A stretch of DNA of 7,557 bases from an uncultured Ruminococcus sp. (GCA_902767285.1 CACXHC010000082.1:1-7557); one strand, 5' to 3'. Positions 1-6,126 are shown, counted from the first letter of the stretch. The notes: a model not told the origin generated them from the sequence alone. Translations and numbers: made by a program.

Positions 1-61
1 CATAAAAAAGTTTTTTGGAAAGGGTTTGGGAAAACCTTTTTTTCAAAAAAGGTTTTCCCAA
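1..61. repeat. Palindromic A/T-rich element, possible nrdD terminator
   Basis: Bases 26-61 form a near-perfect inverted repeat: the arm TTGGGAAAACC (26-36) is complementary to GGTTTTCCCAA (51-61), and the interior T and A runs (37-43, 45-50) also pair, leaving only a tiny loop. Further self-complementary pieces flank it: an A run next to a T run at 4-16, and GGTTT/AAACC options. It starts 33 bp past the nrdD stop, so it could end nrdD transcription on the minus strand. However, no uninterrupted T run follows the stem directly on either strand, so it is not a textbook Rho-independent terminator. It could instead be an mRNA-stabilising hairpin or one copy of a dispersed intergenic repeat. Confidence 0.55.
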
Positions 62-93
62 GAAAGCCAATTTTTCACAGCACCTTTCGTGTT

Positions 94-2442
94 TTATATA
101 ATGTCGGCTGAATCGGTGGAATGTTTCACACGGTCACGTTCTTCGGCTTGTTTTGCGTTGTTGAATCTGTCAACCGTACCAACAAGGTATCCGGTAATTC
201 TTCTTATACGCTCAAATCCCTCGCCGGTATCGCCTTCGTGTCTGCCACACTGAGGGCAGGTATCGCCGATTATTCCGGTATATCCACAGCAGGGATCTCT
301 GTCAACAGGGTGATTTATAGAGCCGTATCCTATTCCGGATTCTTTCATGGTTCTTATAACAGCTTCGAAAGCATCAAGATTCTGGAGCGGGTCGCCGTCA
401 AGCTCAATATAAGAGATGTGTCCGCCGTTTGTGAGTGCGTGATACGGTGCTTCAATTTTAATTTTTTCAAATGCACTTATCGGGAAGTATACGGGAACAT
501 GGAAGGAGTTTGTATAATAATCTCTGTCAGTAACGCCCTCAATAATACCGAAACGCTTTTTGTCTATTTTAACAAATCTTCCGCTGAGGCCTTCCGCCGG
601 AGTTGCTATAAGCGAGAAGTTGAGCTGATATTTCTCGGCAGCTTCATTCATGCGTTTTCTCATATATCCAACTATTTCAAGACCGAGATTCTGAGCCTCT
701 TTGCTCTCGCCGTGATGTTTTCCGATGAGTGCCTTAAGACATTCCGCAAGACCTATGAATCCCAATGTCAATGTACCATGCTTGAGTACTTCTCTTATGC
801 TGTCATCGGGGCCGAGTTTTTCCGAATCTATCCATACGCCTTGCCCCATAAGGAACGGGAAATTACGAACAGTTTTGCTTGCTTGTATCTCAAAACGAGC
901 GAGAAGCTGGTCTATAACGAGATTTATCATTCTGTCGAGTTGCTCGTAGAAGAAGTCAATATTGCCGTTGCTCAAAATAGCAAGGCGGGGAAGGTTGATT
1001 GATGTAAAGCTGAGATTTCCTCTGCCATAAACGATTTCTCTTGATTTGTCGTGAACGTTTGCAATAACTCTTGTACGACAGCCCATGTAAGCACACTCGG
1101 TTTCGGGGTGTCCTTCTTTATAATATGAGAGATTGAAGGGAGCATCAATAAAACTGAAATTCGGGAAAAGTCTTTTTGCCGAAACTTTCATGGCAAGTTT
1201 AAATAAATCGTAGTTGGGATCTTCGGGATTGTAGTTGATTCCCTCTTTTACTTTGAATATGTGAATAGGGAAGATGGGAGTTTCACCGTTTCCGAGCCCT
1301 GCTTCGGTTGCGAGAAGTACGTTCTTTATGACCATTCTGCCTTCAGGTGAAGTATCCGTACCGTAGTTTATCGAGCTGAATGGAATTTGAGCCCCGGCTC
1401 TTGAGTGCATAGTATTGAGATTATGAACAAGAGCCTCCATAGCCTGATAGCAAGTTCTGTCAGTTTCGGTTTGAGCGTGTTTGTAAGCGAATCTCTGGAG
1501 CTTTCCGGCGAGTTTTTCGCCGTAAGTTTCGGTAAGCAGAGCGAGTTCGGCATTTTTGTAGTCCTCTCCATCATCTAAACGGGGTTTTTTACCGCTGTTT
1601 TCCTCGGCTTTATCAGCTATGGAATTAGCGATTTTTTTAGCGTTTTCGGAGTCATCCTCATCGCAGAGAAGTTCTATCGCACGAGCAAGATTCTGTCTGT
1701 AAATTCTGCGGTAAGTTTTTTTCACGCCGTTTGACATACCGTAATCAAAATTAGGGATACTCTGACCGCCGTGTTGGTCGTTTTGATTTGACTGAATGGC
1801 AATACAAGCCAACGCACTGTAACTGATAATATCGTTAGGCTCTCTCAAGAAACCATGTCCCGTACAGAAACCGCCTTTAAACAGACGTTCAATATCTATT
1901 TGACAACAAGTTGTTGTAAGCGTGAGAAAGTCGAGGTCATGAATATGTATATCCCCGTTTGCGTGAGCTTTTGCGTGTTCGGGTTTTAGAATATACATCT
2001 CATAAAATTGTTTTGCACCCTCCGAGCCGTATTTGAGCATAGTACCCATAGCGGTATCGCCGTCGATATTTGCATTTTCACGTTTTATATCGCTGTCTTT
2101 CGCCGATTTAAAAGTAAGCCCCTCGTATATTTTCATTAATTTGGTATTCATTGTACGCATTCTTGTACGCTCCGCTCTGTAAAGAATGTATTCTTTCGCA
2201 GTGCGTGCATGACCGTTTTCAATAAGAATTTTCTCAACAACGTCTTGAACGTGTTCAACATCGGGAATGCCGTTTTCACCAAGTTCATTTTCAAGATAAT
2301 CGACAACCTGATCGGCAAGATTTTCGGCAACGTCTATATCTTTTCCGCCAATTGCAGACGCAGCCTCAAATATAGCATGAACAATTTTCCCTTTATTAAA
2401 AGCAACGGTTCTTCCGTCACGTTTTACAATAGTGTTGATCAT
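94..2442 (-). CDS. nrdD: Anaerobic (class III) ribonucleoside-triphosphate reductase NrdD
   Basis: This cytosolic glycyl-radical enzyme reduces ribonucleoside triphosphates to deoxyribonucleotides without oxygen, once activated by the radical-SAM protein NrdG. The 782-residue product begins with an ATP-cone allosteric domain (about 1-95, opening MINTIVKRDGRTVAFNKGKI). The catalytic barrel follows, with CTGHGFLREP (193-202), GGQSIPNFDYGMSNGVKKTY (225-244) and HNLNTMHSRAGAQIPFSSIN (340-359). MGCR at 453-456 places C455 as the probable thiyl-radical cysteine, with C179/C180 as likely partners (inferred from T4 and E. coli NrdD). A C-terminal zinc site has C718, C719, C729 and C732. The glycyl-radical motif RITGYLVG puts the radical on G751. 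Length exceeds the usual 600-720 residues, partly through a charged insertion at about 250-320. The ATG at 2442 follows GGGGGA on the minus strand by 8 bases. No nrdG follows before the palindrome at 26-61. Assignment is firm. Confidence 0.97.
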   Translation of the reverse strand: MINTIVKRDGRTVAFNKGKIVHAIFEAASAIGGKDIDVAENLADQVVDYLENELGENGIPDVEHVQDVVEKILIENGHARTAKEYILYRAERTRMRTMNTKLMKIYEGLTFKSAKDSDIKRENANIDGDTAMGTMLKYGSEGAKQFYEMYILKPEHAKAHANGDIHIHDLDFLTLTTTCCQIDIERLFKGGFCTGHGFLREPNDIISYSALACIAIQSNQNDQHGGQSIPNFDYGMSNGVKKTYRRIYRQNLARAIELLCDEDDSENAKKIANSIADKAEENSGKKPRLDDGEDYKNAELALLTETYGEKLAGKLQRFAYKHAQTETDRTCYQAMEALVHNLNTMHSRAGAQIPFSSINYGTDTSPEGRMVIKNVLLATEAGLGNGETPIFPIHIFKVKEGINYNPEDPNYDLFKLAMKVSAKRLFPNFSFIDAPFNLSYYKEGHPETECAYMGCRTRVIANVHDKSREIVYGRGNLSFTSINLPRLAILSNGNIDFFYEQLDRMINLVIDQLLARFEIQASKTVRNFPFLMGQGVWIDSEKLGPDDSIREVLKHGTLTLGFIGLAECLKALIGKHHGESKEAQNLGLEIVGYMRKRMNEAAEKYQLNFSLIATPAEGLSGRFVKIDKKRFGIIEGVTDRDYYTNSFHVPVYFPISAFEKIKIEAPYHALTNGGHISYIELDGDPLQNLDAFEAVIRTMKESGIGYGSINHPVDRDPCCGYTGIIGDTCPQCGRHEGDTGEGFERIRRITGYLVGTVDRFNNAKQAEERDRVKHSTDSADII

Positions 2443-2467
2443 TTTTAGAATCCCCCATTAAATATTT

Positions 2468-2515
2468 TCACCGTATATAGTGGTATCCGTTCAGTTCAAA
2501 CACAATATATAGTGT
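2468..2515. promoter_or_regulatory. NrdR box pair proximal to nrdD
   Basis: NrdR is the zinc-finger/ATP-cone repressor of ribonucleotide reductase genes. It binds paired 16-bp boxes resembling ACACWATATWTTGTGT. Box 1 at 2500-2515 reads ACACAATATATAGTGT, almost a perfect palindrome. Box 2 at 2468-2483 reads TCACCGTATATAGTGG and matches box 1 at 12 of 16 positions. Their starts are 32 bp apart, three helical turns, the spacing typical of NrdR pairs. Both lie between the predicted nrdD start site and the start codon, so a bound repressor would block early elongation or overlap the initiation region. No nrdR gene is in the window. Confidence 0.85.
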
Positions 2516-2539
2516 TTGATTTTTCGGTGAGCAAGATTA

Positions 2540-2568
2540 AGTATATATCATAGAAATGGTTATGTCAA
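2540..2568 (-). promoter_or_regulatory. Sigma-A promoter of nrdD
   Basis: On the minus strand the -35 is TTGACA (2563-2568), then a 17-base spacer, then the -10 TATACT (2540-2545). Transcription should start near 2533, giving an untranslated leader of about 90 bases that contains both proximal NrdR boxes. The -35 is a perfect match, the -10 is 5 of 6, and the spacer is optimal. Confidence 0.75.
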
Positions 2569-2623
2569 GGCGGTTTTATAAAGTAATTTATTTTTGGTGA
2601 AATTTGTACATAAACTTTACGCA

Positions 2624-2671
2624 AAACTATATATTGTGGATATTTGTAGAATCGACCACAATATATAGTTA
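2624..2671. promoter_or_regulatory. Second, distal NrdR box pair
   Basis: Box 3 at 2624-2639 reads AAACTATATATTGTGG, matching the inverse of box 1 at 14 of 16 positions. Box 4 at 2656-2671 reads CCACAATATATAGTTA and matches box 1 at 13 of 16. The two starts are again 32 bp apart, as in the proximal pair, so this is very unlikely to be chance. The pair lies 56-108 bp upstream of the nrdD -35. No convincing second minus-strand promoter overlaps it. A weak plus-strand possibility (TTTACG at 2616-2621, GATATT at 2639-2644) is not strong enough to call. Confidence 0.78.
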
Positions 2672-2858
2672 TTTTTGAATTATTATTCTTTAAAGCAATA
2701 ATAAAAAATTCGGATAAAATGACTTTTCGGCATGGTTATGCGATTTGTAAAAAACTGCCATATACACATATTTAAGTGTAAAAAAATGGTTATGCGGTCA
2801 ATGTATTTAATATGTTGAATTTTGCGTATCGATGAATTTGTCGCTACGTTTTGTATAT
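2672..2858. other. Non-coding middle of the nrdD/sipL divergent region
   Basis: I see no supported gene here. The only reading frame of note, on the minus strand from 2883, lacks a ribosome binding site. The stretch contains an 8-bp A/T inverted repeat (2680-2687 with 2697-2704) and two exact copies of ATGGTTATGCG (2732-2742 and 2786-2796). A shorter ATGGTTATG copy lies at 2556-2564, inside the nrdD promoter. The function of these repeats is unknown. Confidence 0.5.
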
Positions 2859-2888
2859 GTAATATTGTCGATTCTTTGCTCATATAAT
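2859..2888 (+). promoter_or_regulatory. Sigma-E-type sporulation promoter of the SipL-like gene
   Basis: GTAATATT (2859-2866) matches the Bacillus sigma-E -35 form KHATATT. After a 14-base spacer, CATATAAT (2881-2888) matches the sigma-E -10 CATACAAT at 7 of 8 positions. The predicted start is near 2895, about 36 bases before the start codon. The match suits the gene, because sipL of C. difficile belongs to the mother-cell sigma-E regulon. A weaker sigma-A reading (TTGTCG at 2838-2843 with TAATAT at 2860-2865) overlaps it. Confidence 0.68.
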
Positions 2889-2913
2889 CACTCAGACAGC
2901 AAAAACAAAAAGC

Positions 2914-2920
2914 AAAGGAG
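2914..2920 (+). promoter_or_regulatory. Ribosome binding site fixing the SipL-like start at 2931
   Basis: AAAGGAG lies 10 bases before the ATG at 2931. The in-frame ATG further upstream at 2832 has no such site and would lie upstream of the predicted sigma-E promoter. Homology to the SPOCS N-terminus also begins only after 2931. Confidence 0.8.
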
Positions 2921-2930
2921 ATTTCGTTAT

Positions 2931-4460
2931 ATGAACTACGCCGTTAAAACCGACAGAGTAAGCACCGCAGGAATTATTTATCAAGATAAGTGCGAACAGA
3001 CAGTTGACTCCGATATAAAACTCCCGGATTACTGCCCCGATATTCAAAAAATCCTGAAATGCAGAATAGAACCCGAAATACAAAGCCGAAATATAGCAGG
3101 CGACCGAATCGAGATAGAAGGAACAAGCGTTATAAGAATAATATATACTGATGCAATAAAAAATTCTGTTCGCTGTACCGAACAGAACGTTCCTTTTTCA
3201 ATAACGGCTAATTTGCCCGAAAACACACAGTCCGCAGTTGCTTTGACTGATATAAGAGTGAGTTATCTCAATTGCAGGGCGATTTCTCCAAGACGACTCA
3301 ACGTTCACGGAGCTTTTGTCGTAAATATAAAAATTCTCGATAAAAAAGATGTTCATGTATGCACAAACATAAAAGGCGATGACATACAGCAACAAAAATG
3401 CACAGTAGATTACTCTGAGCTTACATCATTGACACAACAGCAGTTTACGGTCACCGAGGCTCTCGAAACGAAATCTGTGCAGTCGGTTATCCGTTCCGAT
3501 ATAAGGATAATTAATCACGAAAGTAATATTGTATCAAGCAAATTGCTCTGTAAAGGCGATATAATAGTAAAAATGATGTATCTTTCCGACATCGACAGCG
3601 GAAAAACCGATATTTTTGAGTACAATATTCCATATAGTCAAGTTATAACTGCCGTTGGTGCAGACGATGATGCAAAACTCGTTATTCATGCCGAAATAAT
3701 GAACAGTAATATCGATTTAAGAAACGAGATCGGTTTTGACGATCCTCTGCCTGTACTCAATGCGAGAGTTTGTATTACCGTTTTTTCATACGAAAAGAAA
3801 GATACTTCGATAGTCAAAGATTGCTACTCCACATTGTACAAAATCGAAAAAAGCATATCGCCCTATAAAATACCGCTTCTTTCGTCATTGATAAACGAAA
3901 CTGTCATTGAAAAAAATAATATTGAGCTTACCGACATTTCAATTTCGGAGATATTAGATGTGTGGTGCGAGAATTGTGTGGCACTTTGTGAGAATTCTCA
4001 AAATACCGTCAGAATAAAGGGCAAATATAATATTTGTGTTCTCGCAAAAGATGCCGAGAACAACATGATTTACACCGAAAAAACTTACGAGTATATCCGT
4101 GATATTAAAGCCCTTGCACCTAATACCGAAATAGAATGTTCCGTAAATGCTGTTTGTGTCTCCTCGGGTTACAGAATAAGCGGTGAAAACCGTCTTGAGA
4201 TAAGAGCCGAGATTTTTGTGTCGGGAGAATTATACGAGATAAGTTCTTTTAGCGGAGTAACCTCTGCTTCTGCCGATGAAAACACCACAAACGCAAATTT
4301 AGGTGATATTTCGCTTGTCGTGTACTACGCCCACAAAGGAGAGAGTCTGTGGGAAATAGCCAAAAATCACAAAACCAATGTCGAACAAGTGCGTAACGAA
4401 AATATTTTGTCCGAAAGTGATATTCTTGATGAAGATATGATGATACTTTTGCCAATTTAA
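2931..4460 (+). CDS. sipL: SPOCS (DUF3794) and LysM domain spore-coat morphogenetic protein, SipL-like
   Basis: The 509-residue product has no signal peptide or membrane segment, as expected for a mother-cell cytosolic protein. The N-terminus carries a SPOCS/DUF3794 unit with the hallmark LPDYCPDI (31-38) followed by IEIEGTSVIRIIYTD. Two more SPOCS-like units are visible at about 180-290 (GDIIVKMMYLSD, later NARVCITVFSYE) and 335-440 (IKGKYNICVLAKD, later RLEIRAEIFVSGELYE). A C-terminal LysM domain spans 464-509 (HKGESLWEIAKNHKTNVEQVRNEN, ending MMILLPI). SipL of C. difficile (519 residues, SPOCS plus LysM) binds the ATPase SpoIVA through LysM and is needed to localise the coat around the forespore; it is the functional counterpart of Bacillus SpoVID. 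The same role is inferred here from architecture, length and the sigma-E-like promoter. The gene stands alone, divergent from nrdD. Other DUF3794-LysM proteins exist, so orthology to sipL is likely but not proven. Confidence 0.85.
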   Translation: MNYAVKTDRVSTAGIIYQDKCEQTVDSDIKLPDYCPDIQKILKCRIEPEIQSRNIAGDRIEIEGTSVIRIIYTDAIKNSVRCTEQNVPFSITANLPENTQSAVALTDIRVSYLNCRAISPRRLNVHGAFVVNIKILDKKDVHVCTNIKGDDIQQQKCTVDYSELTSLTQQQFTVTEALETKSVQSVIRSDIRIINHESNIVSSKLLCKGDIIVKMMYLSDIDSGKTDIFEYNIPYSQVITAVGADDDAKLVIHAEIMNSNIDLRNEIGFDDPLPVLNARVCITVFSYEKKDTSIVKDCYSTLYKIEKSISPYKIPLLSSLINETVIEKNNIELTDISISEILDVWCENCVALCENSQNTVRIKGKYNICVLAKDAENNMIYTEKTYEYIRDIKALAPNTEIECSVNAVCVSSGYRISGENRLEIRAEIFVSGELYEISSFSGVTSASADENTTNANLGDISLVVYYAHKGESLWEIAKNHKTNVEQVRNENILSESDILDEDMMILLPI

Positions 4461-4469
4461 ATACGATTT

Positions 4470-4514
4470 CCATTCTTCGAAAATTTCAAATAATCGAAAT
4501 TTTTCGAAGAATGG
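4470..4514 (+). terminator. Hairpin after the SipL-like gene
   Basis: CCATTCTTCGAAAATTTC (4470-4487) pairs with 4496-4514, an 18-bp stem with one bulged T and an 8-base loop. It begins 10 bp after the stop codon. No T run follows, so it may work as a weak or Rho-dependent terminator, or as a 3' stabilising structure. Confidence 0.55.
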
Positions 4515-4626
4515 GTAAGTTTAGGTAAAATAAATATACAAATACTGCACAAAAATAAAAATAATTGTCATAATATTAAAAATATTGATAATTCGTAAAA
4601 ATAAAAAAATTTTTTGAAAAAATCGC

Positions 4627-4655
4627 TTGACAAAATCAAAACAGCATAGTATAAT
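4627..4655 (+). promoter_or_regulatory. Consensus sigma-A promoter of the tRNA cluster
   Basis: A perfect TTGACA (4627-4632), a 17-base spacer and a perfect TATAAT (4650-4655) predict transcription from about 4662, some 33 bases before tRNA-His. The DNA just upstream (about 4540-4622) is rich in A and T tracts, resembling an UP element. This strength is what a stable-RNA operon needs. Confidence 0.92.
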
Positions 4656-4694
4656 AAATAGGCGGTCAGGACAGAAAACCGATGACAACAAAAT

Positions 4695-4772
4695 GGTGGG
4701 TATAGCTTAGCTGGTTAAAGCGCTGGTTTGTGGCACCAGAGAGCATCGGTTCGAATCCGATTATCCACCCCA
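4695..4772 (+). tRNA. tRNA-His (GTG anticodon)
   Basis: The full cloverleaf folds. The acceptor GTGGGTA (4696-4702) pairs with TATCCAC (4762-4768). The D-stem is 4705-4708/4718-4721. The anticodon stem CTGGT/ACCAG (4723-4727, 4735-4739) carries GTG at 4730-4732. The T-stem is ATCGG/CCGAT with loop TTCGAAT. The extra G at 4695 (G-1), opposite discriminator C4769, is the identity element of tRNA-His. CCA is encoded at 4770-4772. Confidence 0.97.
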
Positions 4773-4775
4773 CAT

Positions 4776-4848
4776 GATTCATTAGCTCAGTTGGCAGAGC
4801 ACTTGACTTTTAATCAAGGTGTCCGGGGTTCGAATCCCCGATGGATCA
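4776..4848 (+). tRNA. tRNA-Lys (TTT anticodon)
   Basis: The acceptor GATTCAT (4776-4782) pairs with ATGGATC (4841-4847) and the discriminator is A4848. The anticodon stem CTTGA/TCAAG (4802-4806, 4814-4818) carries TTT at 4809-4811. The T-stem CGGGG/CCCCG encloses TTCGAAT. The bases after the discriminator are CTA, so CCA is not encoded and must be added by the CCA-adding enzyme. It starts only 3 bases after tRNA-His, so both are cut from one transcript. Confidence 0.97.
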
Positions 4849-4853
4849 CTAAT

Positions 4854-4889
4854 GCTGTTATTATCCACATAACAGCTTATTTTTTTATT
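4854..4889 (+). terminator. Terminator-like hairpin between tRNA-Lys and tRNA-Gln
   Basis: GCTGTTAT (4854-4861) pairs with ATAACAGC (4869-4876) around a 7-base loop. It is followed by a T-rich tract (4877-4889) containing a run of seven T with A interruptions either side. This looks like an intrinsic terminator of modest strength, yet the tRNA-Gln gene begins at the last base of the T tract with no room for its own promoter. Confidence 0.68.
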
Positions 4890-4961
4890 GGGTCGTCGCC
4901 AAGTGGTAAGGCAACGGACTTTGACTCCGTCATCTCGTGGGTTCGAATCCCGCCGACCCAG
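4889..4961 (+). tRNA. tRNA-Gln (TTG anticodon)
   Basis: The acceptor TGGGTCG (4889-4895) pairs with CGACCCA (4954-4960). The weak first pair T-A is typical of tRNA-Gln, and the discriminator is G4961. The anticodon stem ACGGA/TCCGT (4914-4918, 4926-4930) carries TTG at 4921-4923. The T-loop is TTCGAAT. CCA is not encoded (TTG follows). It is probably expressed by read-through from the promoter at 4627. Confidence 0.97.
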
Positions 4962-4977
4962 TTGTTTGTTTTGACTT

Positions 4978-5028
4978 ATGAGAAGGCAGTCTGCGATTTG
5001 CAGACTGCCTTCTCATTTTGTCTTATTT
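4978..5028 (+). terminator. Strong intrinsic terminator of the tRNA cluster
   Basis: A 17-bp perfect stem joins ATGAGAAGGCAGTCTGC (4978-4994) to its complement at 5000-5016 with a 5-base loop. The T-rich tract TTTTGTCTTATTT (5016-5028) follows. It also lies just past the convergent lipoprotein gene, but on that strand no T tract follows, so it mainly serves the tRNA transcript. Confidence 0.92.
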
Positions 5029-5032
5029 ATAA

Positions 5033-6118
5033 TTAATTGCGTTTGAACGAATCGGAAATGTCGATTCCAACTCCTGAATCGCTCCATCTGAGGTCATCAT
5101 GGCTGTATAATTTAAAATAGCCGAGGTAGCCATCGTCCATAAGGCTATACTCTACCATTTGTCCGATACTGTTGTATTTGTAGTAGTATGCTTCGCCGTC
5201 TGTATATTCGAGCGTGTCCGATACCGGGGTGTATGTAGCATAAAATTCATATGATACTCCATCATACGCTGATGATGACCACAAAACGTTAACGTAGAAT
5301 ACATCGTCGCCCATCGACTCTATTCTTATTACCGGTCTGAAACCTGAGTAAGATCCAACATATCTTTCGCCGCCGCCTTCGCTTACTGGCTGAGGTGCTG
5401 TGGAAGATACTTCGGATTCGGGTGTTGTTGATTCAACCTGTGATTCCGGCTTCGGGCCGTTCGATATTACAAAAACGACTCTCGAAAATTCCTCCACTAC
5501 TGTTCCGGCAGACGGCGATTGAGAAATTATCTGTCCTGCGGGAACGGAATCACTGTATTCGTAATTCCCTGTATAATACAAATCAAGTGCCGACAATGTG
5601 TTTTGAGCCGTTGTCGATTGCATACCGATTATATAAGGAACTTCGACTGTTGTGTTTTTCGGTTTACTGCTTTCGGATTTACTTTCGGGTTTGCTTTCGG
5701 GTTTGCTCTCGGGTTTGCTCTCGGATTTACTTTCTGATTTGCTTTCGGTCTTACTGCTTTGTGATTCGGATTTTTTATCCATAGCCACAACAAGTTTTAC
5801 CTCACTTCCGGAAGCAATCATACTGCCGGCTTTAGGTTCTTGCGAAATAACAGTATATTTTTCAACGCTGTCGATATACTCTTCGACAATACTGTATTTG
5901 AGATTGTTCTCGTTGAGAAAATCTTTTGTTTCACCAATAGTCTGACCAAGAAATGAGGGGATTTCAACAAGGTCGTTTTTGGAACTTTGAGTTTCTACAA
6001 TAGAAGAATCTTCGGATTTGCTGTTTGTATTTATTGGTTTATCGCAGCCGACAAGTGCCGATCCGATACAAACAGCCGCCATAAATAATGCGGTTTTGCG
6101 AATAATTTTGTTTGCCAT
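5033..6118 (-). CDS. PASTA-domain lipoprotein with unrecognised C-terminal domain
   Basis: The 361-residue product has a lipoprotein signal peptide: basic MANKIIRK, a hydrophobic core, then lipobox LVGC with C25 as the lipid-modified residue. It should therefore sit on the outer face of the membrane. Two PASTA domains follow at about 50-113 (VEIPSFLGQTIGETKDFL, SQEPKAGSMI) and 157-221 (VEVPYIIGMQSTTAQNTL, SQSPSAGTVV). They are separated by a Ser/Lys/Glu/Pro linker with KSES/KPES tetrapeptides (about 127-152). A second Pro/Ser-rich linker (222-249) leads to a Tyr/Asp-rich, probably beta-rich domain (about 250-361) that I do not recognise. PASTA modules usually bind peptidoglycan fragments on Ser/Thr kinases or penicillin-binding proteins; neither catalytic domain is present. 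A role in sensing or binding cell wall is inference. The gene is single, convergent with the tRNA cluster and divergent from feo. Confidence 0.85.
   Translation of the reverse strand: MANKIIRKTALFMAAVCIGSALVGCDKPINTNSKSEDSSIVETQSSKNDLVEIPSFLGQTIGETKDFLNENNLKYSIVEEYIDSVEKYTVISQEPKAGSMIASGSEVKLVVAMDKKSESQSSKTESKSESKSESKPESKPESKPESKSESSKPKNTTVEVPYIIGMQSTTAQNTLSALDLYYTGNYEYSDSVPAGQIISQSPSAGTVVEEFSRVVFVISNGPKPESQVESTTPESEVSSTAPQPVSEGGGERYVGSYSGFRPVIRIESMGDDVFYVNVLWSSSAYDGVSYEFYATYTPVSDTLEYTDGEAYYYKYNSIGQMVEYSLMDDGYLGYFKLYSHDDLRWSDSGVGIDISDSFKRN
5662..5757 (-). repeat. 12-bp tandem repeat coding KSES/KPES linker
   Basis: About eight imperfect 12-bp units of the type TCGGGTTTGCTT (plus-strand reading) encode repeated Lys-Ser/Pro-Glu-Ser between the two PASTA domains. 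Several neighbouring units are nearly identical in DNA, as expected from slippage or unequal exchange, so copy number may vary between strains in whole 4-residue steps without frameshift. Confidence 0.8.
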
Positions 6119-6126
6119 AAAATATC

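Noticed and set aside
121..1002. Long open frame on the plus strand, opposite nrdD
   Set aside because: It lies wholly antisense to the well-supported nrdD coding region, has no ribosome binding site or recognisable domain, and its length is explained by codon bias of the opposite strand.
2683..2883. 66-residue frame on the minus strand between nrdD and the SipL-like gene
   Set aside because: There is no ribosome binding site before its ATG, the composition is like translated A/T-rich intergenic DNA, and it overlaps the sigma-E-like promoter and repeats.
2832..2930. Upstream ATG extending the SipL-like protein by 33 residues
   Set aside because: It lacks a ribosome binding site and lies upstream of the predicted promoter; the hydrophobic extension is translated leader DNA.
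4760..4868. ATTATCCAC present in the 3' acceptor region of tRNA-His and, exactly 100 bp later, in the loop of the inter-tRNA hairpin
   Set aside because: A 9-base match in A/T-rich DNA can occur by chance and nothing else links the two; no duplicated tRNA remnant is visible around it.
4728..5036. 102-residue frame across the tRNA genes
   Set aside because: It overlaps three tRNA genes and a terminator; it is an accidental reading of structural RNA.
5395..5945. Overlapping plus-strand frames opposite the PASTA lipoprotein gene, including a Leu/Phe-rich repeat protein
   Set aside because: They are complements of the Ser/Glu/Lys tandem repeat and have no start signals.
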